The position numbers and the translations under genes were made by a program. From Mergibacter septicus (lineage in GTDB: Bacteria; Pseudomonadota; Gammaproteobacteria; Enterobacterales; Pasteurellaceae), in contig NZ_CP022013.1 in assembly GCF_003265225.1 (NCBI RefSeq), forward strand, positions 310,001 to 374,000: a stretch of DNA of 64,000 bases, written 5' to 3'. Below the pieces are notes generated by a model, which saw only the letters and a program-made list of their open reading frames with translations, did no database searches and had not been told where the DNA came from. Below are positions 28,406 to 38,058 of this stretch, piece by piece (position 1 is the stretch's first letter; every line of letters starts with the position of its first letter).

Positions 28406-29449
28406 TTATTCTGCGGTTTGTTTGCGTAATTGGTCTTTTAAATTTGGTGGTAAACCTTGGATAGTCAACGTATCTGTTTTTTCATTCCAGAAAATACGCT
28501 GGTTTAGTAAAGCTAGATCGAAACTTAGCGTAATACCTTTCCCTGAACCTGATAATTTCGTTAAACTTTTTAAGGTTGAACGAAGTGGTGGAATACTTTC
28601 TTCTAAACCATAATCTTGAGTGTGAGCAAACTCAGCGAAATTTTGTTGGTTTAAGGTTGGCATTGTTTCGGCTAATTCCGTGAGAGTAATTTCTTCCCCG
28701 TTACTTAGCTGATTTTTACAGTAATCAAAAACTTGCTTTTTGACAGCTTGAGTTTGTGGCATATTGAGATCTGCTTGTTCACAATAATCGCTAACTGCTT
28801 GTAGTAAACATTGATTTTGAGTTTGAGGATTTAACCCTTCTTCGGCAGATAAGAAATCCATAAAAAAGTCACCAATTTTTCTACCTACTCGCCCTTTTAG
28901 AAAGGTGAGGTAGCGATTAGAGTTAGCGTTTAGTTGTAATTCTGTCAGATTGATACGAGCAACAATATCAAAGCTATTGAGATCGAGGTAATGCGTCTGT
29001 TGGATATTTAACCCTTCATCAACTAGCATACTGGTTTTATTATCAAGTAGTGCAATAAAAAGATAATCTGTGGCTAAAAATTGATAGCGAGAAAGAATAA
29101 AAGTCCCTCCCGTAGTAAAGGTATATTTATTTAATTCTTGGCTCAGCATTGCAGCACAATTTTGGCTAAAGGTAAGAAAATCTCTCTCATCTTCTAAATA
29201 TCGGTTGAGTTCTTGGGCAAAAACGGAATTTTCTTGGAAGACTGCATAAGATTTATTTTTTCCTTGATATACTTGATGAAGTTGCAACATCATTTGCCCA
29301 ACATCTTGATCATTGGGTAATAGTTCTTGACGTAAATGGGTAATAAATTGGCGAGTAGGTGGATTTTCAACACCTTCTGTAAGATCTTGTTTGGAAGTTG
29401 GATCAAGGCTAAGTTGATGCAAAACAATCTGGTTTACATAAATTGTCAT
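28406..29449 (-). CDS. ndpA: Nucleoid-associated protein NdpA (YejK)
   Basis: Product of 347 residues from the ATG at 29449 ([13 protein letters not shown]), preceded by an AGG eight bases upstream; the open frame continues 12 codons further without support. YejK/NdpA family: [19 protein letters not shown] in the middle, and the ending [21 protein letters not shown] cytoplasmic nucleoid-associated protein. Divergent from yejL, the conserved yejK/yejL-yejM arrangement. Confidence 0.92.
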   Translation of the reverse strand: MTIYVNQIVLHQLSLDPTSKQDLTEGVENPPTRQFITHLRQELLPNDQDVGQMMLQLHQVYQGKNKSYAVFQENSVFAQELNRYLEDERDFLTFSQNCAAMLSQELNKYTFTTGGTFILSRYQFLATDYLFIALLDNKTSMLVDEGLNIQQTHYLDLNSFDIVARINLTELQLNANSNRYLTFLKGRVGRKIGDFFMDFLSAEEGLNPQTQNQCLLQAVSDYCEQADLNMPQTQAVKKQVFDYCKNQLSNGEEITLTELAETMPTLNQQNFAEFAHTQDYGLEESIPPLRSTLKSLTKLSGSGKGITLSFDLALLNQRIFWNEKTDTLTIQGLPPNLKDQLRKQTAE

Positions 29450-29581
29450 AAGAAAACCTATTACTATTTGAATGAAAATAGCCATAATTATAATAGATTT
29501 ATCAGTGCTTTTTTAGCGATAATCTACAAAAATCTGCTATCATAACCAGATACGATATTATTTTAACGAAGAGACAAGTGT

Positions 29582-29818
29582 ATGGCATTTCATTCAAAAT
29601 ACCCGAATCAACAAGTTGAAGAAATTTTAGCAGAATTAATTACTGTATTAGAGAAACACCAAGCTCCATTAGATCTCTCTTTAATCACATTAGGTAATAC
29701 AGTAAGTAATTTATTAATTAATAGCGTTGGCAGCCCACAAAGATTGGTATTAGCTCGAGCATTTTCACAAGCATTATTAGATTCAATTGAACAAGTAGAA
29801 AAAGCATCAAAGCATTAA
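29582..29818 (+). CDS. yejL: YejL family (UPF0352) protein
   Basis: Product of 78 residues of the UPF0352 family: NQQVEEILAELITVLEKHQA and LINSVGSPQRLVLARAFSQ. Small helical cytoplasmic protein of unknown function. It lies 22 bases before pbgA (yejM) and opposite ndpA (yejK), as in E. coli. Confidence 0.92.
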   Translation: MAFHSKYPNQQVEEILAELITVLEKHQAPLDLSLITLGNTVSNLLINSVGSPQRLVLARAFSQALLDSIEQVEKASKH

Positions 29819-29840
29819 ACTTTAGTTAAAGGAACGGGTA

Positions 29841-31628
29841 ATGTTGCGGTTTCAGCGAGAGAAGATCTATCAAAATCGAGAAGAAATTTCTCGTAAAATT
29901 ACTTGGGGACATTGGTTTGCCTTTTTCAATATTATTTGGGCGATTATTATTGGCTCACGTTATGCGTTTCTTTCTGATTGGCCAAGTACCTTTTTAGGGC
30001 GAGTGTATTTTTTTATCAGTATTCTTGGCCATTTTAGTTTTATTGTTTTTGCGTTTTATCTGCTATTAATCTTTCCACTTAGCTTTATTATAAAAAATAA
30101 CCGTACTTTTCGTGGTGTATCTGTCATTATTGCGACATTATCAATTACAGTCTTATTAATGGATACTGAAATTTATAAACGATTTTATATTCATTTATCT
30201 TCAATGGTCTGGGATTTGGTGGTGAATCCTGATAATGGTGAATTATCTCGAAATTGGCAGCTTTTTTTCACACCAATGCCCATCATTTTGCTGGTACAGA
30301 TGCTATTTTCGCATTGGTCGTGGCAAAAGCAACGTAGTTTAGAAAGACAGAAGTGGATAAAACCCGTTTCTTATCTATTCGTTTTCGCTTTTATTGGTAC
30401 ACATTTAATCTATGCGTGGGCAGATGCCACTTTTTACCGCCCAATCACGGCACAACGTGCGAATTTACCACTTTCTTATCCATTAACAGCGAGATCATTA
30501 TTAGAAAAAACAGGGTTATTGGATCGGTTAGATCTTGAAGCTAAAAGTACAGCTAATGGGCGAAATGATGCGTATCCGATAGAATATCCTAAACGTGCGT
30601 TACACTATACTAGTGGTTTGGCACAACAACCGAATATTCTTTTGATTAATTTATCGGGCTTGCGTTATGATGCAATTACCGCTAAAAATATGCCAGAACT
30701 GGCAAATTTTGCCACGATGTCAGCAAATTTTACACGTACTTATGCGGCGGGAAATGATCCTCAACGAGGTTTAGTTGGAATTTTATATAGTTTAAGTGGT
30801 AGTTACTTAGATAGTATACTATCACAACGGATTGAACCTGTATTCTTACAACGTATTGCTCAACTGGATTATCAAAGAGAAGCATTTTTCAGTGGTAATC
30901 AATCTCATTCATTAGCACAGTTATTGAGTTTTACCCTGCCAACCACGCAACTGGTTAATGATCCGCTTTTAGTTAAGCATTGGCAAGAGTGGTATCAACA
31001 TTTACCAGAGAATCGCCACTGGTTTAGTTTACTTAATTTCAATTTATCGCAAGCAGTAGAGACAAAACTAAAACAACAGCAATCCACTACCGATAAGCTA
31101 AGTTTAGAACAAACCTATCAACAAGTTTTAGTCGATACAGATCAATTATTAGCACAAATTTTGACGACATTAGGTGAAGAATTAGAGCATACCTTAATCA
31201 TCATAACCGCAGACGTAGGTTACGATTTTGATGCGACATCCGTACAACTTGGAAATTTTTCACCTAATTTACTGCGAGTACCCTTATTAATACATTGGCA
31301 ATCAATAAAGCCACAAAGTTACCAAAGATTATCAAGTACATTGGATATAGTACCGACCTTACTACAAGAGGTGTTCCATATTGAAAACCCAACGATAGAT
31401 TATGCGTTAGGTAAAAATTTATTTAGTGATGATCCCGCTGGTTGGAGATTAGCGTCTAATAACCGCTGGCACGTTATTATTACAACCAATGGCGATCAGT
31501 ATCAAATTGATTTAAAAGGAAATTATTATAAATATAATCAGGAATATCAAGAACAGCGTTCTAGCCGTCCGCCGCTAGGTTTATTTTTATCCGCTTTTGG
31601 TAAAGACCGCAGTTTTATTGAAAAATAA
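29841..31628 (+). CDS. pbgA: PbgA/LapC, inner-membrane regulator of LPS synthesis
   Basis: Product of 595 residues (YejM). About five membrane segments lie in the first ~190 residues, followed by a periplasmic sulfatase/alkaline-phosphatase-like domain (QQPNILLINLSGLRYDAI, RTYAAGNDPQRGLVG, HTLIIITADVGYDFD). In E. coli the protein senses LPS on the periplasmic side and controls LpxC degradation by FtsH through LapB. Here the usual catalytic metal residues of sulfatases are not kept, consistent with a sensor. It fits with lptCAB and hflKC elsewhere in the window. Confidence 0.93.
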   Translation: MLRFQREKIYQNREEISRKITWGHWFAFFNIIWAIIIGSRYAFLSDWPSTFLGRVYFFISILGHFSFIVFAFYLLLIFPLSFIIKNNRTFRGVSVIIATLSITVLLMDTEIYKRFYIHLSSMVWDLVVNPDNGELSRNWQLFFTPMPIILLVQMLFSHWSWQKQRSLERQKWIKPVSYLFVFAFIGTHLIYAWADATFYRPITAQRANLPLSYPLTARSLLEKTGLLDRLDLEAKSTANGRNDAYPIEYPKRALHYTSGLAQQPNILLINLSGLRYDAITAKNMPELANFATMSANFTRTYAAGNDPQRGLVGILYSLSGSYLDSILSQRIEPVFLQRIAQLDYQREAFFSGNQSHSLAQLLSFTLPTTQLVNDPLLVKHWQEWYQHLPENRHWFSLLNFNLSQAVETKLKQQQSTTDKLSLEQTYQQVLVDTDQLLAQILTTLGEELEHTLIIITADVGYDFDATSVQLGNFSPNLLRVPLLIHWQSIKPQSYQRLSSTLDIVPTLLQEVFHIENPTIDYALGKNLFSDDPAGWRLASNNRWHVIITTNGDQYQIDLKGNYYKYNQEYQEQRSSRPPLGLFLSAFGKDRSFIEK

Positions 31629-31650
31629 TTTGATTAAAGGAAAGAAAAGA

Positions 31651-33096
31651 ATGAGTAGTTCAGTATTGTATTTTCTTATTGTCGTGTTATTGGCAATCAT
31701 TATTTTGCTATTTTTCATTGCAGAAAAACGTAAACGAGAGGCACTCGAAACTCAAGTTAATTTAGCGAAAAATATTGATGATTATAATCAATTAGTTAAC
31801 AAAGTAGAGCAGTTATCACAATTAAAACAGCAAGCCGAACAAGACAAAGTTAAGGCAGAAACGAGGCTTGAAGGGATATTAACGCAGTTGAATCAAAGTC
31901 AACAGACTCTACAAGAGAAAGAGCAACACTTAAACCAGCTTTTTACAAAAATTACCGATCTTTCGCAACAACTTACCGAATTAAGAACGACACAAAATGA
32001 ACGAGAGAAACATTTTGCTGAATTACACCAGCAAAGTGAACAGAATAAAGCACAATTAGCCCTTGAATTTCAGAATTTAGCGAATCGGATTTTTGATGAA
32101 AAAAGTAAAGGGTTTATTAATACAAGTCAGTCGTCGTTAGATACTTTATTAAAGCCCTTTAGAGAACAGATCGAAGGTTTTCAGAAGCGTGTCAATGAAG
32201 TACATTCTGAAACTTTAAAAGGAAATGCGACTTTAGAAGCCGAACTCAAAAAAGTCTTAGAAATAGGCTTAAATATGTCGCAAGAGGCAAATAATCTCGC
32301 TTCTGCTTTAAAAGGGAATAAAAAAATTAGCGGTAATTGGGGAGAAGCACAGTTAGAGCGTACTTTACAAACAGCAGGCTTAGTTGAAGGCGATCATTAT
32401 ATCAGCCAATTCAAAGCCAAAGATCAAGAAGGAAAGTTACGTTATCCTGATTTTGTTTTAAAGTTGCCTGATGATAAACATTTAATTTTAGATAGTAAAG
32501 TGTCTTTAGTCGCTTATGAAAAAGCGATAGTGGCAGAACAAGAGAGTGACATTAATTTACATTTAAATGAACACGTTGCAGCTATTCGTCAGCATATTAG
32601 CGATCTTTCAAGTAAAAATTATTCTGATTTAATCGGAATAAAAAGCCCTGATTTTGTATTGATGTTTGTTCCGATTGAACCTGCTTATATTGAAGCTTTA
32701 CGCCATGATCCAAGCTTATTTAACTTTGGTTATGAAAAGAGTGTGATTTTAGTGTCGCATACTACGTTAATGCCGATTTTAAGAACAGTAGCAAATTTAT
32801 GGCGAATTGAACAAGGGAATGCACAAGCGAGAGAGATTAGTGAACGCGCGGGTGAAATTTATAATCAAGTTTGTGTTGTGGCTGAACGTTTAATGAAACT
32901 TGGTAATAGTTTAAATACCGTTAGCGGTCATTACAATAGTACGGTGGTAGCCATGGTTGGGCAGCAAGGGCTACACGGTAAAGTTGAACGCTTTAAAGCG
33001 TTATCAACCAAAGCAAATAAGTCTTTACCTCATATTGATCTTCTACAATCAGATATTGAAAATAGCCGTTTATTACCTTTAGTTGATCAGAATTAA
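31651..33096 (+). CDS. rmuC: RmuC family DNA recombination protein
   Basis: Product of 481 residues from the ATG at 31651, which has AAAGGA upstream. An N-terminal membrane segment (SVLYFLIVVLLAIIILLFF) is followed by a long coiled coil (residues ~25-150, Gln/Glu/Lys-rich) and the RmuC nuclease-like domain (KISGNWGEAQLERTLQTAGL, HLILDSKVSLVAYEKA, SPDFVLMFVPIEPAYIEAL). RmuC limits inversion events at short repeats in E. coli; the mechanism is unclear. It starts 22 bases after pbgA. Confidence 0.93.
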   Translation: MSSSVLYFLIVVLLAIIILLFFIAEKRKREALETQVNLAKNIDDYNQLVNKVEQLSQLKQQAEQDKVKAETRLEGILTQLNQSQQTLQEKEQHLNQLFTKITDLSQQLTELRTTQNEREKHFAELHQQSEQNKAQLALEFQNLANRIFDEKSKGFINTSQSSLDTLLKPFREQIEGFQKRVNEVHSETLKGNATLEAELKKVLEIGLNMSQEANNLASALKGNKKISGNWGEAQLERTLQTAGLVEGDHYISQFKAKDQEGKLRYPDFVLKLPDDKHLILDSKVSLVAYEKAIVAEQESDINLHLNEHVAAIRQHISDLSSKNYSDLIGIKSPDFVLMFVPIEPAYIEALRHDPSLFNFGYEKSVILVSHTTLMPILRTVANLWRIEQGNAQAREISERAGEIYNQVCVVAERLMKLGNSLNTVSGHYNSTVVAMVGQQGLHGKVERFKALSTKANKSLPHIDLLQSDIENSRLLPLVDQN

Positions 33097-33178
33097 TCTT
33101 GAAAAAAATCGAAAGTGTGAAACGTAATTTGAGGTTGTACAGAATTAATACTCATAACATAAAAGAAGGAAAAAGAAG

Positions 33179-33943
33179 ATGTATTTAATCAGGAGAGTAA
33201 TGGTAATGGTTACTTTGTTGATAGTAAGCCTAATTCCATTATCATCTAATGCAGAGAATATTGAAAAATATCAGAATGCTAAGATAGCAGTGAATTATCA
33301 AGGAAGTGTTGGGCAGTTAGCCCAAGATATGGCATATCGTTTGGGGATTGGCTATTACACCAGCAAAGTCGATCCTAATGTTAAAGTCAAGGTGGCACAA
33401 AATAGCAGTAAATCAATTCAATTTTTATTAGATACGGTTAATGCTCAACTGCAAGAGTCAAGTTTACAGTTTATTTTATTAAATGATCAGGTAACTTTAG
33501 CATTAAAACAAAAAGGGAGTGATAACTACATTGGCCCAATTACCTTTGAAGAAAGTAATGCTGAACAGACAAATGATGTGATTTCAACGCAACAGATCGC
33601 CGTAGAAGATCAAGCAAGTGCGGAGAAAAAAATGAAAGAAATTATTGCATTAAGTCAGGATCAAAAGTTGTTAGACAAATATGCTCAGCGGAAACAGCCA
33701 GTCTATCGTATTAGTGATGCAAAAGCGGTTAATTTAGAACAAGTGAGAACTACCAAAATTAGTACATTTCTTATTTTTGCGAAAGATGTTGATGTTAATA
33801 AGTATAAGATTGAAGGGAAATTCCAAGAGATGACTAAGTTGAATAATGTGGTTGCAATTTTACATACTAAGCAGCAACCTACTGATAAAATTACAATTAT
33901 TGCACCGAATGGTACAAAACAAGAATTGATTAAAGTCCCATAA
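33179..33943 (+). CDS. Exported protein of unknown function with STN/DotD-like N-terminal domain
   Basis: I do not recognise this gene. The product has 254 residues. A signal peptide is clear (VMVMVTLLIVSLIPLSSNA, cleavage expected after SNA near residue 25; no lipobox). The following ~75 residues (NAKIAVNYQGSVGQLAQDMA, then YRLGIGYYTSKVDPNVKV, KSIQFLLDTVNAQL, FILLNDQVTLAL) follow the pattern of the small alpha/beta domain at the start of secretins and TonB-dependent receptors (STN), also seen in DotD-type lipoproteins. A Gln/Glu-rich linker and a second domain (~170-254) have no motif I know. AAGGA precedes the ATG. It lies between rmuC and a SEC-C protein, 82 bases after rmuC and possibly in its own unit. 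Confidence 0.7.
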   Translation: MYLIRRVMVMVTLLIVSLIPLSSNAENIEKYQNAKIAVNYQGSVGQLAQDMAYRLGIGYYTSKVDPNVKVKVAQNSSKSIQFLLDTVNAQLQESSLQFILLNDQVTLALKQKGSDNYIGPITFEESNAEQTNDVISTQQIAVEDQASAEKKMKEIIALSQDQKLLDKYAQRKQPVYRISDAKAVNLEQVRTTKISTFLIFAKDVDVNKYKIEGKFQEMTKLNNVVAILHTKQQPTDKITIIAPNGTKQELIKVP

Positions 33944-33956
33944 ATTAAGGTTTAAA

Positions 33957-34442
33957 GTGAAAGTTAGTTTAGCAGATACAATGCCTTGCCCTTGTTGTTC
34001 TGGTCAGTTATATCAAGAATGTTGTCAGCCCTTTCATCAAGGAGAGCCAGCCTGTAATGCTGAACAGTTAATGCGTTCTCGTTACAGTGCTTTTGTCTTA
34101 AATAATGTTGATTACATTATTAACACCACCCTACCTGTACAACAAATTAGCTTAGATCGCCAAGCGATTGCCGCTTGGAGTAAGCAGACGAATTGGGATG
34201 GTTTAGAGATTGTACGCTATTTACCTAAATTAACGGCAAACCACGCAATGGTCGAGTTTAATGCTTATTATCTGGAACAGCAAAAACGCCTTGTTCATCA
34301 AGAATTATCCCTTTTTGTGTTTACAAATCAGAGGTGGTATTTTGTTGATCCTAACGTACTGGAAAAAGTATCGCCTAAACAGCCTTGTTTATGTGGTTCT
34401 GGACGTAAATATAAACAGTGTTGTGGGCAGTTTTTTCGCTAA
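33957..34442 (+). CDS. YchJ-like SEC-C metal-binding protein
   Basis: Product of 161 residues of the UPF0225/YchJ family. Two cysteine-rich SEC-C motifs frame it: CPCCSGQLYQECCQPFH at the N-terminus and CLCGSGRKYKQCC at the C-terminus. The middle is the NTF2-like stretch with AEQLMRSRYSAFVLNNVDYI. The motifs probably bind zinc; the function is unknown. The GTG at 33957 is used because AAGG sits seven bases upstream; an ATG at 33981 is an alternative. Confidence 0.88.
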   Translation: MKVSLADTMPCPCCSGQLYQECCQPFHQGEPACNAEQLMRSRYSAFVLNNVDYIINTTLPVQQISLDRQAIAAWSKQTNWDGLEIVRYLPKLTANHAMVEFNAYYLEQQKRLVHQELSLFVFTNQRWYFVDPNVLEKVSPKQPCLCGSGRKYKQCCGQFFR

Positions 34443-34466
34443 TAATAGATCACCTTGAAGGTAATA

Positions 34467-35423
34467 ATGATTGCTGATCCTTTTTTCTTTCTAATTGATT
34501 TTGAACAAGAAAAGCCGATTATATGTCCTTTAGCTGAGATGGCTGAGTTAGGATTATTTGTACAAATGCCGGGAATGGATAACTTAGCGGATTTACCCGA
34601 AGCGATAAAGACAAAGGCTTTGCCTACATTACAATGGCAAACTTTCCCTTTGCCGTTTGAAACTTATCTACAAGGCTTTAAAACAGTACAACAAGCCATT
34701 CAATTAGGGAATAGTTATTTACTCAATTTAACTTATCCAACGTTACTGAAAACCAATTATAGTTTGTCTCAACTGTTTCTAGCGACACAAGCACCATATA
34801 AATTGTGGTATCAAGATCATTTTGTTTGTTTTTCTCCAGAATGTTTTGTGCGGATCAAAGGGAATACCATTTATTCCTATCCAATGAAAGGAACGATGAA
34901 TGCAGAACAAGCAGAAGCGAAGCAACAACTTTTAGCTTCAGAGAAAGAGTTGTGGGAACATTATACTATTGTCGATTTAATCCGTAATGACCTTGCGATG
35001 GTGGCGAGTAATATCCAAGTTGATCGTTTTCGTTATTGTGAAAAGATTATCACAGAACGAGGGGCTATTTGGCAGACAAGTTCAGAAATTAAAGGGGAGT
35101 TATCTTCTGAATGGCGTCAAGATCCTCTACAAATTTTAACTAAATTATTGCCAGCAGGTTCAATTAGTGGTGCCCCAAAGCAAAAGACCTTAGAAATTAT
35201 TCAACAAGCTGAACAACAAAAAAGGGGATATTATACGGGAATTTTCGGTTATTTTGATGGTGAAAACCTCGAAAGTGCCGTGATCATTCGCTATATTGAA
35301 CAGCAAAATGAAGCCCTGTATTTTCGTAGTGGTGGTGGGATTACTGCACAGAGCCAAGTAGCAGTTGAATATAATGAGTTACTAGAAAAAGTTTATTTAC
35401 CACTCAAAAAGATCACAAAATGA
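34467..35423 (+). CDS. pabB: PabB, aminodeoxychorismate synthase component I (short form)
   Basis: Product of 318 residues from the ATG at 34467, which has AAGG just upstream. It is a chorismate-binding enzyme lacking most of the N-terminal domain of E. coli PabB (~450 residues). The core has YSYPMKGTMNAEQAEAKQ (Lys in PxKGT marks aminodeoxychorismate rather than anthranilate synthase), IVDLIRNDLAMV, LLPAGSISGAPKQKT and YYTGIFGYFDG. It aminates chorismate on the way to p-aminobenzoate and folate. It overlaps pabC by four bases and is followed by pabA. Confidence 0.9.
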   Translation: MIADPFFFLIDFEQEKPIICPLAEMAELGLFVQMPGMDNLADLPEAIKTKALPTLQWQTFPLPFETYLQGFKTVQQAIQLGNSYLLNLTYPTLLKTNYSLSQLFLATQAPYKLWYQDHFVCFSPECFVRIKGNTIYSYPMKGTMNAEQAEAKQQLLASEKELWEHYTIVDLIRNDLAMVASNIQVDRFRYCEKIITERGAIWQTSSEIKGELSSEWRQDPLQILTKLLPAGSISGAPKQKTLEIIQQAEQQKRGYYTGIFGYFDGENLESAVIIRYIEQQNEALYFRSGGGITAQSQVAVEYNELLEKVYLPLKKITK

Positions 35424-36016
35424 AATCAAGATCTGCACAACAATCTCTGTTTCCGCTTTTTGAAACGATAGCGATTAAAAAAGGTAAAGCCCAGAATTTA
35501 GCCTTACATCAAGCTCGTTATCGCCATTCATTATTGCGTTATTATGGTTCGGTACAAGGTGAGGTGAATTTAGCTGAGCTTATTCAAGTTCCGACCAATT
35601 TAATCGACAGTGATCTAATTCGTTGCCGTATAGATTATAACCATTCACAGCAAAAAGTGCAGTTTTTTCCTTACCAGCCACGCCGTATTCGGCATTTCCA
35701 GCCTCTTATTTGTGAGCAAGTAAACTATGTTTTAAAATATAGTGATCGAACACAGTTAGAGGCTCTTTTCGCACAGCGTGGTAATTGTGATGAAATTATT
35801 ATTGTTCAAAATGGAAAATTGACGGATTGCTCAATTGGAAATTTAGCCTTGAAACGGCAAGGTGAGTGGTTCACGCCAGATACCCCTCTTTTATTTGGAA
35901 CAAAGCGGCAGCAGTTATTGCAGGAGCAACGCATACATCTACGATCTCTTTCTTTGACTCAGCTGGATTTATTTGAAGAAATTTGTGTTATAAATGCACT
36001 AAATGATTTAGCCTAA
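35420..36016 (+). CDS. pabC: Aminodeoxychorismate lyase-like class IV aminotransferase
   Basis: Product of 198 residues, shorter than E. coli PabC (269). Class IV fold features: PLFETIAIKKGKAQNLALHQ at the start, the probable PLP lysine in YVLKYSDR, and GNCDEIIIVQNGKLTDCSIG. It would release p-aminobenzoate from aminodeoxychorismate. The assignment rests on the fold, the four-base overlap with pabB and pabA next door. Confidence 0.82.
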   Translation: MKSRSAQQSLFPLFETIAIKKGKAQNLALHQARYRHSLLRYYGSVQGEVNLAELIQVPTNLIDSDLIRCRIDYNHSQQKVQFFPYQPRRIRHFQPLICEQVNYVLKYSDRTQLEALFAQRGNCDEIIIVQNGKLTDCSIGNLALKRQGEWFTPDTPLLFGTKRQQLLQEQRIHLRSLSLTQLDLFEEICVINALNDLA

Positions 36017-36052
36017 GCAAAAGGTGAAGATGTTTTTAGGAAGAAGAGCAAA

Positions 36053-36649
36053 ATGCAAGAGATAAAACTGTTGGTGGTAGATAATAATGACTCTTTTACT
36101 TATAACTTAGTGGAGCTATTACGCCAACTGCAACAGGAATTAGGCTTGGAGATTACTGTATGCCCCGTTGGTGAGTTGAATCTGGCTGAGGTTGATCGTT
36201 ATACCCATATTCTTTTATCCCCCGGTGCTGATATACCAATGGCTTATCCACAAATGTTTGCATTATTGGCTGATTATCATCAAACGAAATCAATCTTAGG
36301 GGTATGTTTAGGACATCAGACTTTGTGTCAGTTTTTTGGTGGGCATCTCTATAATTTAGGTCAAGTACGACACGGACGAAATGGACGTTTACAACAACTA
36401 GCCCCCTCTCCATTATTTACAGGCTTGCCTTCAGACTTTGAGATTGGTTTATATCATTCTTGGGCGATTAGTCAGCAGGATTTTCCCCAAGTGTTAGAGA
36501 TAACGGCATTGTGTAATCAAGGGATTATTATGGCAGTGCAACATCGGCAATATCCACTATATGGTGTCCAGTTTCACCCAGAATCTTTTATTACCCAACG
36601 AGGAAAAGCTCTACTAAAAAATTGGCTTTTAACAACAAGAAATAGGTAG
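36053..36649 (+). CDS. pabA: PabA, glutamine amidotransferase subunit of aminodeoxychorismate synthase
   Basis: Product of 198 residues, a class I glutamine amidotransferase. The N-terminus is LLVVDNNDSFTYNLVELLRQ, the nucleophile cysteine lies in GVCLGHQTL, and the His/Glu pair in VQFHPESF. It supplies ammonia to PabB; a similar subunit serves anthranilate synthase (TrpG), so the partner is inferred from gene order. Typical TrpG/PabA stretch LSPGADIP is here instead of LSPGPG. Confidence 0.88.
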   Translation: MQEIKLLVVDNNDSFTYNLVELLRQLQQELGLEITVCPVGELNLAEVDRYTHILLSPGADIPMAYPQMFALLADYHQTKSILGVCLGHQTLCQFFGGHLYNLGQVRHGRNGRLQQLAPSPLFTGLPSDFEIGLYHSWAISQQDFPQVLEITALCNQGIIMAVQHRQYPLYGVQFHPESFITQRGKALLKNWLLTTRNR

Positions 36650-36664
36650 AAAAAAAGGTAGATA

Positions 36665-37552
36665 ATGCAACAAAAATTAAGGCTATTTTTTGCTTTTATT
36701 CAACTTTTTGGAAAACGTATTGCCCAAAATAAACTTTCGCAAGCTGCAGGCTATTTAACTTATAGTACTTTGTTAGCGATAGTGCCTTTAATTGTGGTGG
36801 TATTTTCTTTCATTGCTGTTTTTCCCGTCTTTGATGAGTTAAGTAATGAATTAAGAACATTTATTTTTCATAATTTTGCGCCTTCAGCAGGGAATGTGGT
36901 TGAAAGTTATGTAACACAATTTGTAGAAAATACTAAAAAAATTAGTGCAGTAGGCATTTTAGGGTTGATCGCAGTGGCTTTAATGTTAATTCATTCGATT
37001 GATAAAACCTTAAATGCAATTTGGACTAATACGCAGAAACGTTCTTTATTTTACTCTTTTTCTATTTATTGGATGATTTTAACAATCGGCCCTTTACTCA
37101 TAGGGGTTGGTATTGCTGTAAGTTCATATATTTTTTCATCAAAAATATTTTATGTTAATACCTTGCCTTTTGGGATCAGAGTATTGACTGTTGTTCCTTT
37201 TATTTTAACTTGGCTTGCTTTTACTGCTATTTATTCAGTTGTACCGAATACCAAAGTAAATATTAAATATGCCAGTTGTGGTGCATTAGTTGCTGCAATT
37301 TTCTTTACTTTAGGTAAAGCTGCTTTTGCTTGGTATATGCGTTCTTTTCCTTCGTATCACCTCATTTATGGTGCATTAGCGACTATTCCTATTATGATTG
37401 TATGGGTTCACCTTAGTTGGTTAGTGATTTTATTTGGTGCACAACTTACAGCAGTATTAGAAGACTTACATTTATTTAAGCAAGGTAAACTAGGATTAGA
37501 TTTGCATTTCACTACACAACAACAAGAACCGCAACAAGAGGATAAACAATGA
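36665..37552 (+). CDS. yihY: YihY/BrkB family inner-membrane protein
   Basis: Product of 295 residues with about six membrane segments. Family features: [20 protein letters not shown] near the N-terminus, [17 protein letters not shown], and [19 protein letters not shown] near the end. Earlier mislabelled RNase BN in the literature; the actual function is not known. It overlaps dtd by four bases (ATGA). Confidence 0.9.
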   Translation: MQQKLRLFFAFIQLFGKRIAQNKLSQAAGYLTYSTLLAIVPLIVVVFSFIAVFPVFDELSNELRTFIFHNFAPSAGNVVESYVTQFVENTKKISAVGILGLIAVALMLIHSIDKTLNAIWTNTQKRSLFYSFSIYWMILTIGPLLIGVGIAVSSYIFSSKIFYVNTLPFGIRVLTVVPFILTWLAFTAIYSVVPNTKVNIKYASCGALVAAIFFTLGKAAFAWYMRSFPSYHLIYGALATIPIMIVWVHLSWLVILFGAQLTAVLEDLHLFKQGKLGLDLHFTTQQQEPQQEDKQ

Positions 37553-37983
37553 TTGCATTAATTCAACGAGTAACCACCGCTAAAGTAACAGTTAATCAAC
37601 AAGTTGTGGGTGAGATTGGTCAAGGATTATTAGTTTTTCTTGGGGTAGAGAAGGGCGATGATGAGGTAAAAGCACAACGTCTTGTACAACGTGTTTTAGG
37701 TTATCGTGTTTTTAGTGATCAACAAGGAAAAATGAATTTAAATGTTGAACAAGTTGGTGGAAAACTGTTAATTGTATCGCAATTTACTTTAGCCGCAGAT
37801 ACCGCTAAAGGTATGCGACCGAGTTTTAGTCGAGGTGCTGAACCAAAAGAGGCTGAACGGCTTTATCACTATTTTTCGCAAAAATGTGCAGAAACAGTCA
37901 ATATCGCACAGGGGATTTTTGCTGCCGATATGCAGGTATCTTTAGAAAATGATGGACCAGTAACTTTTTGGTTACAAGTCTAG
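37549..37983 (+). CDS. dtd: Dtd, D-aminoacyl-tRNA deacylase
   Basis: Product of 144 residues: [15 protein letters not shown], the conserved SQFTLAADT stretch, [12 protein letters not shown] and the cross-subunit GPVTFWL motif. It removes D-amino acids (and glycine from tRNA-Ala) from mischarged tRNAs. Coupled to yihY by a four-base overlap, as in E. coli. Confidence 0.96.
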   Translation: MIALIQRVTTAKVTVNQQVVGEIGQGLLVFLGVEKGDDEVKAQRLVQRVLGYRVFSDQQGKMNLNVEQVGGKLLIVSQFTLAADTAKGMRPSFSRGAEPKEAERLYHYFSQKCAETVNIAQGIFAADMQVSLENDGPVTFWLQV

Positions 37984-38058
37984 GAATTGATGTTATAACG
38001 ATAGTTAGATAGTTAAGAAAAGGTTGTAATTGGATTAACGTAAATAGGAATGATCAAA

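Noticed and set aside
29336-29545. 69-codon plus frame over the ndpA start
   Set aside because: Antisense to ndpA and its promoter; no ribosome site.
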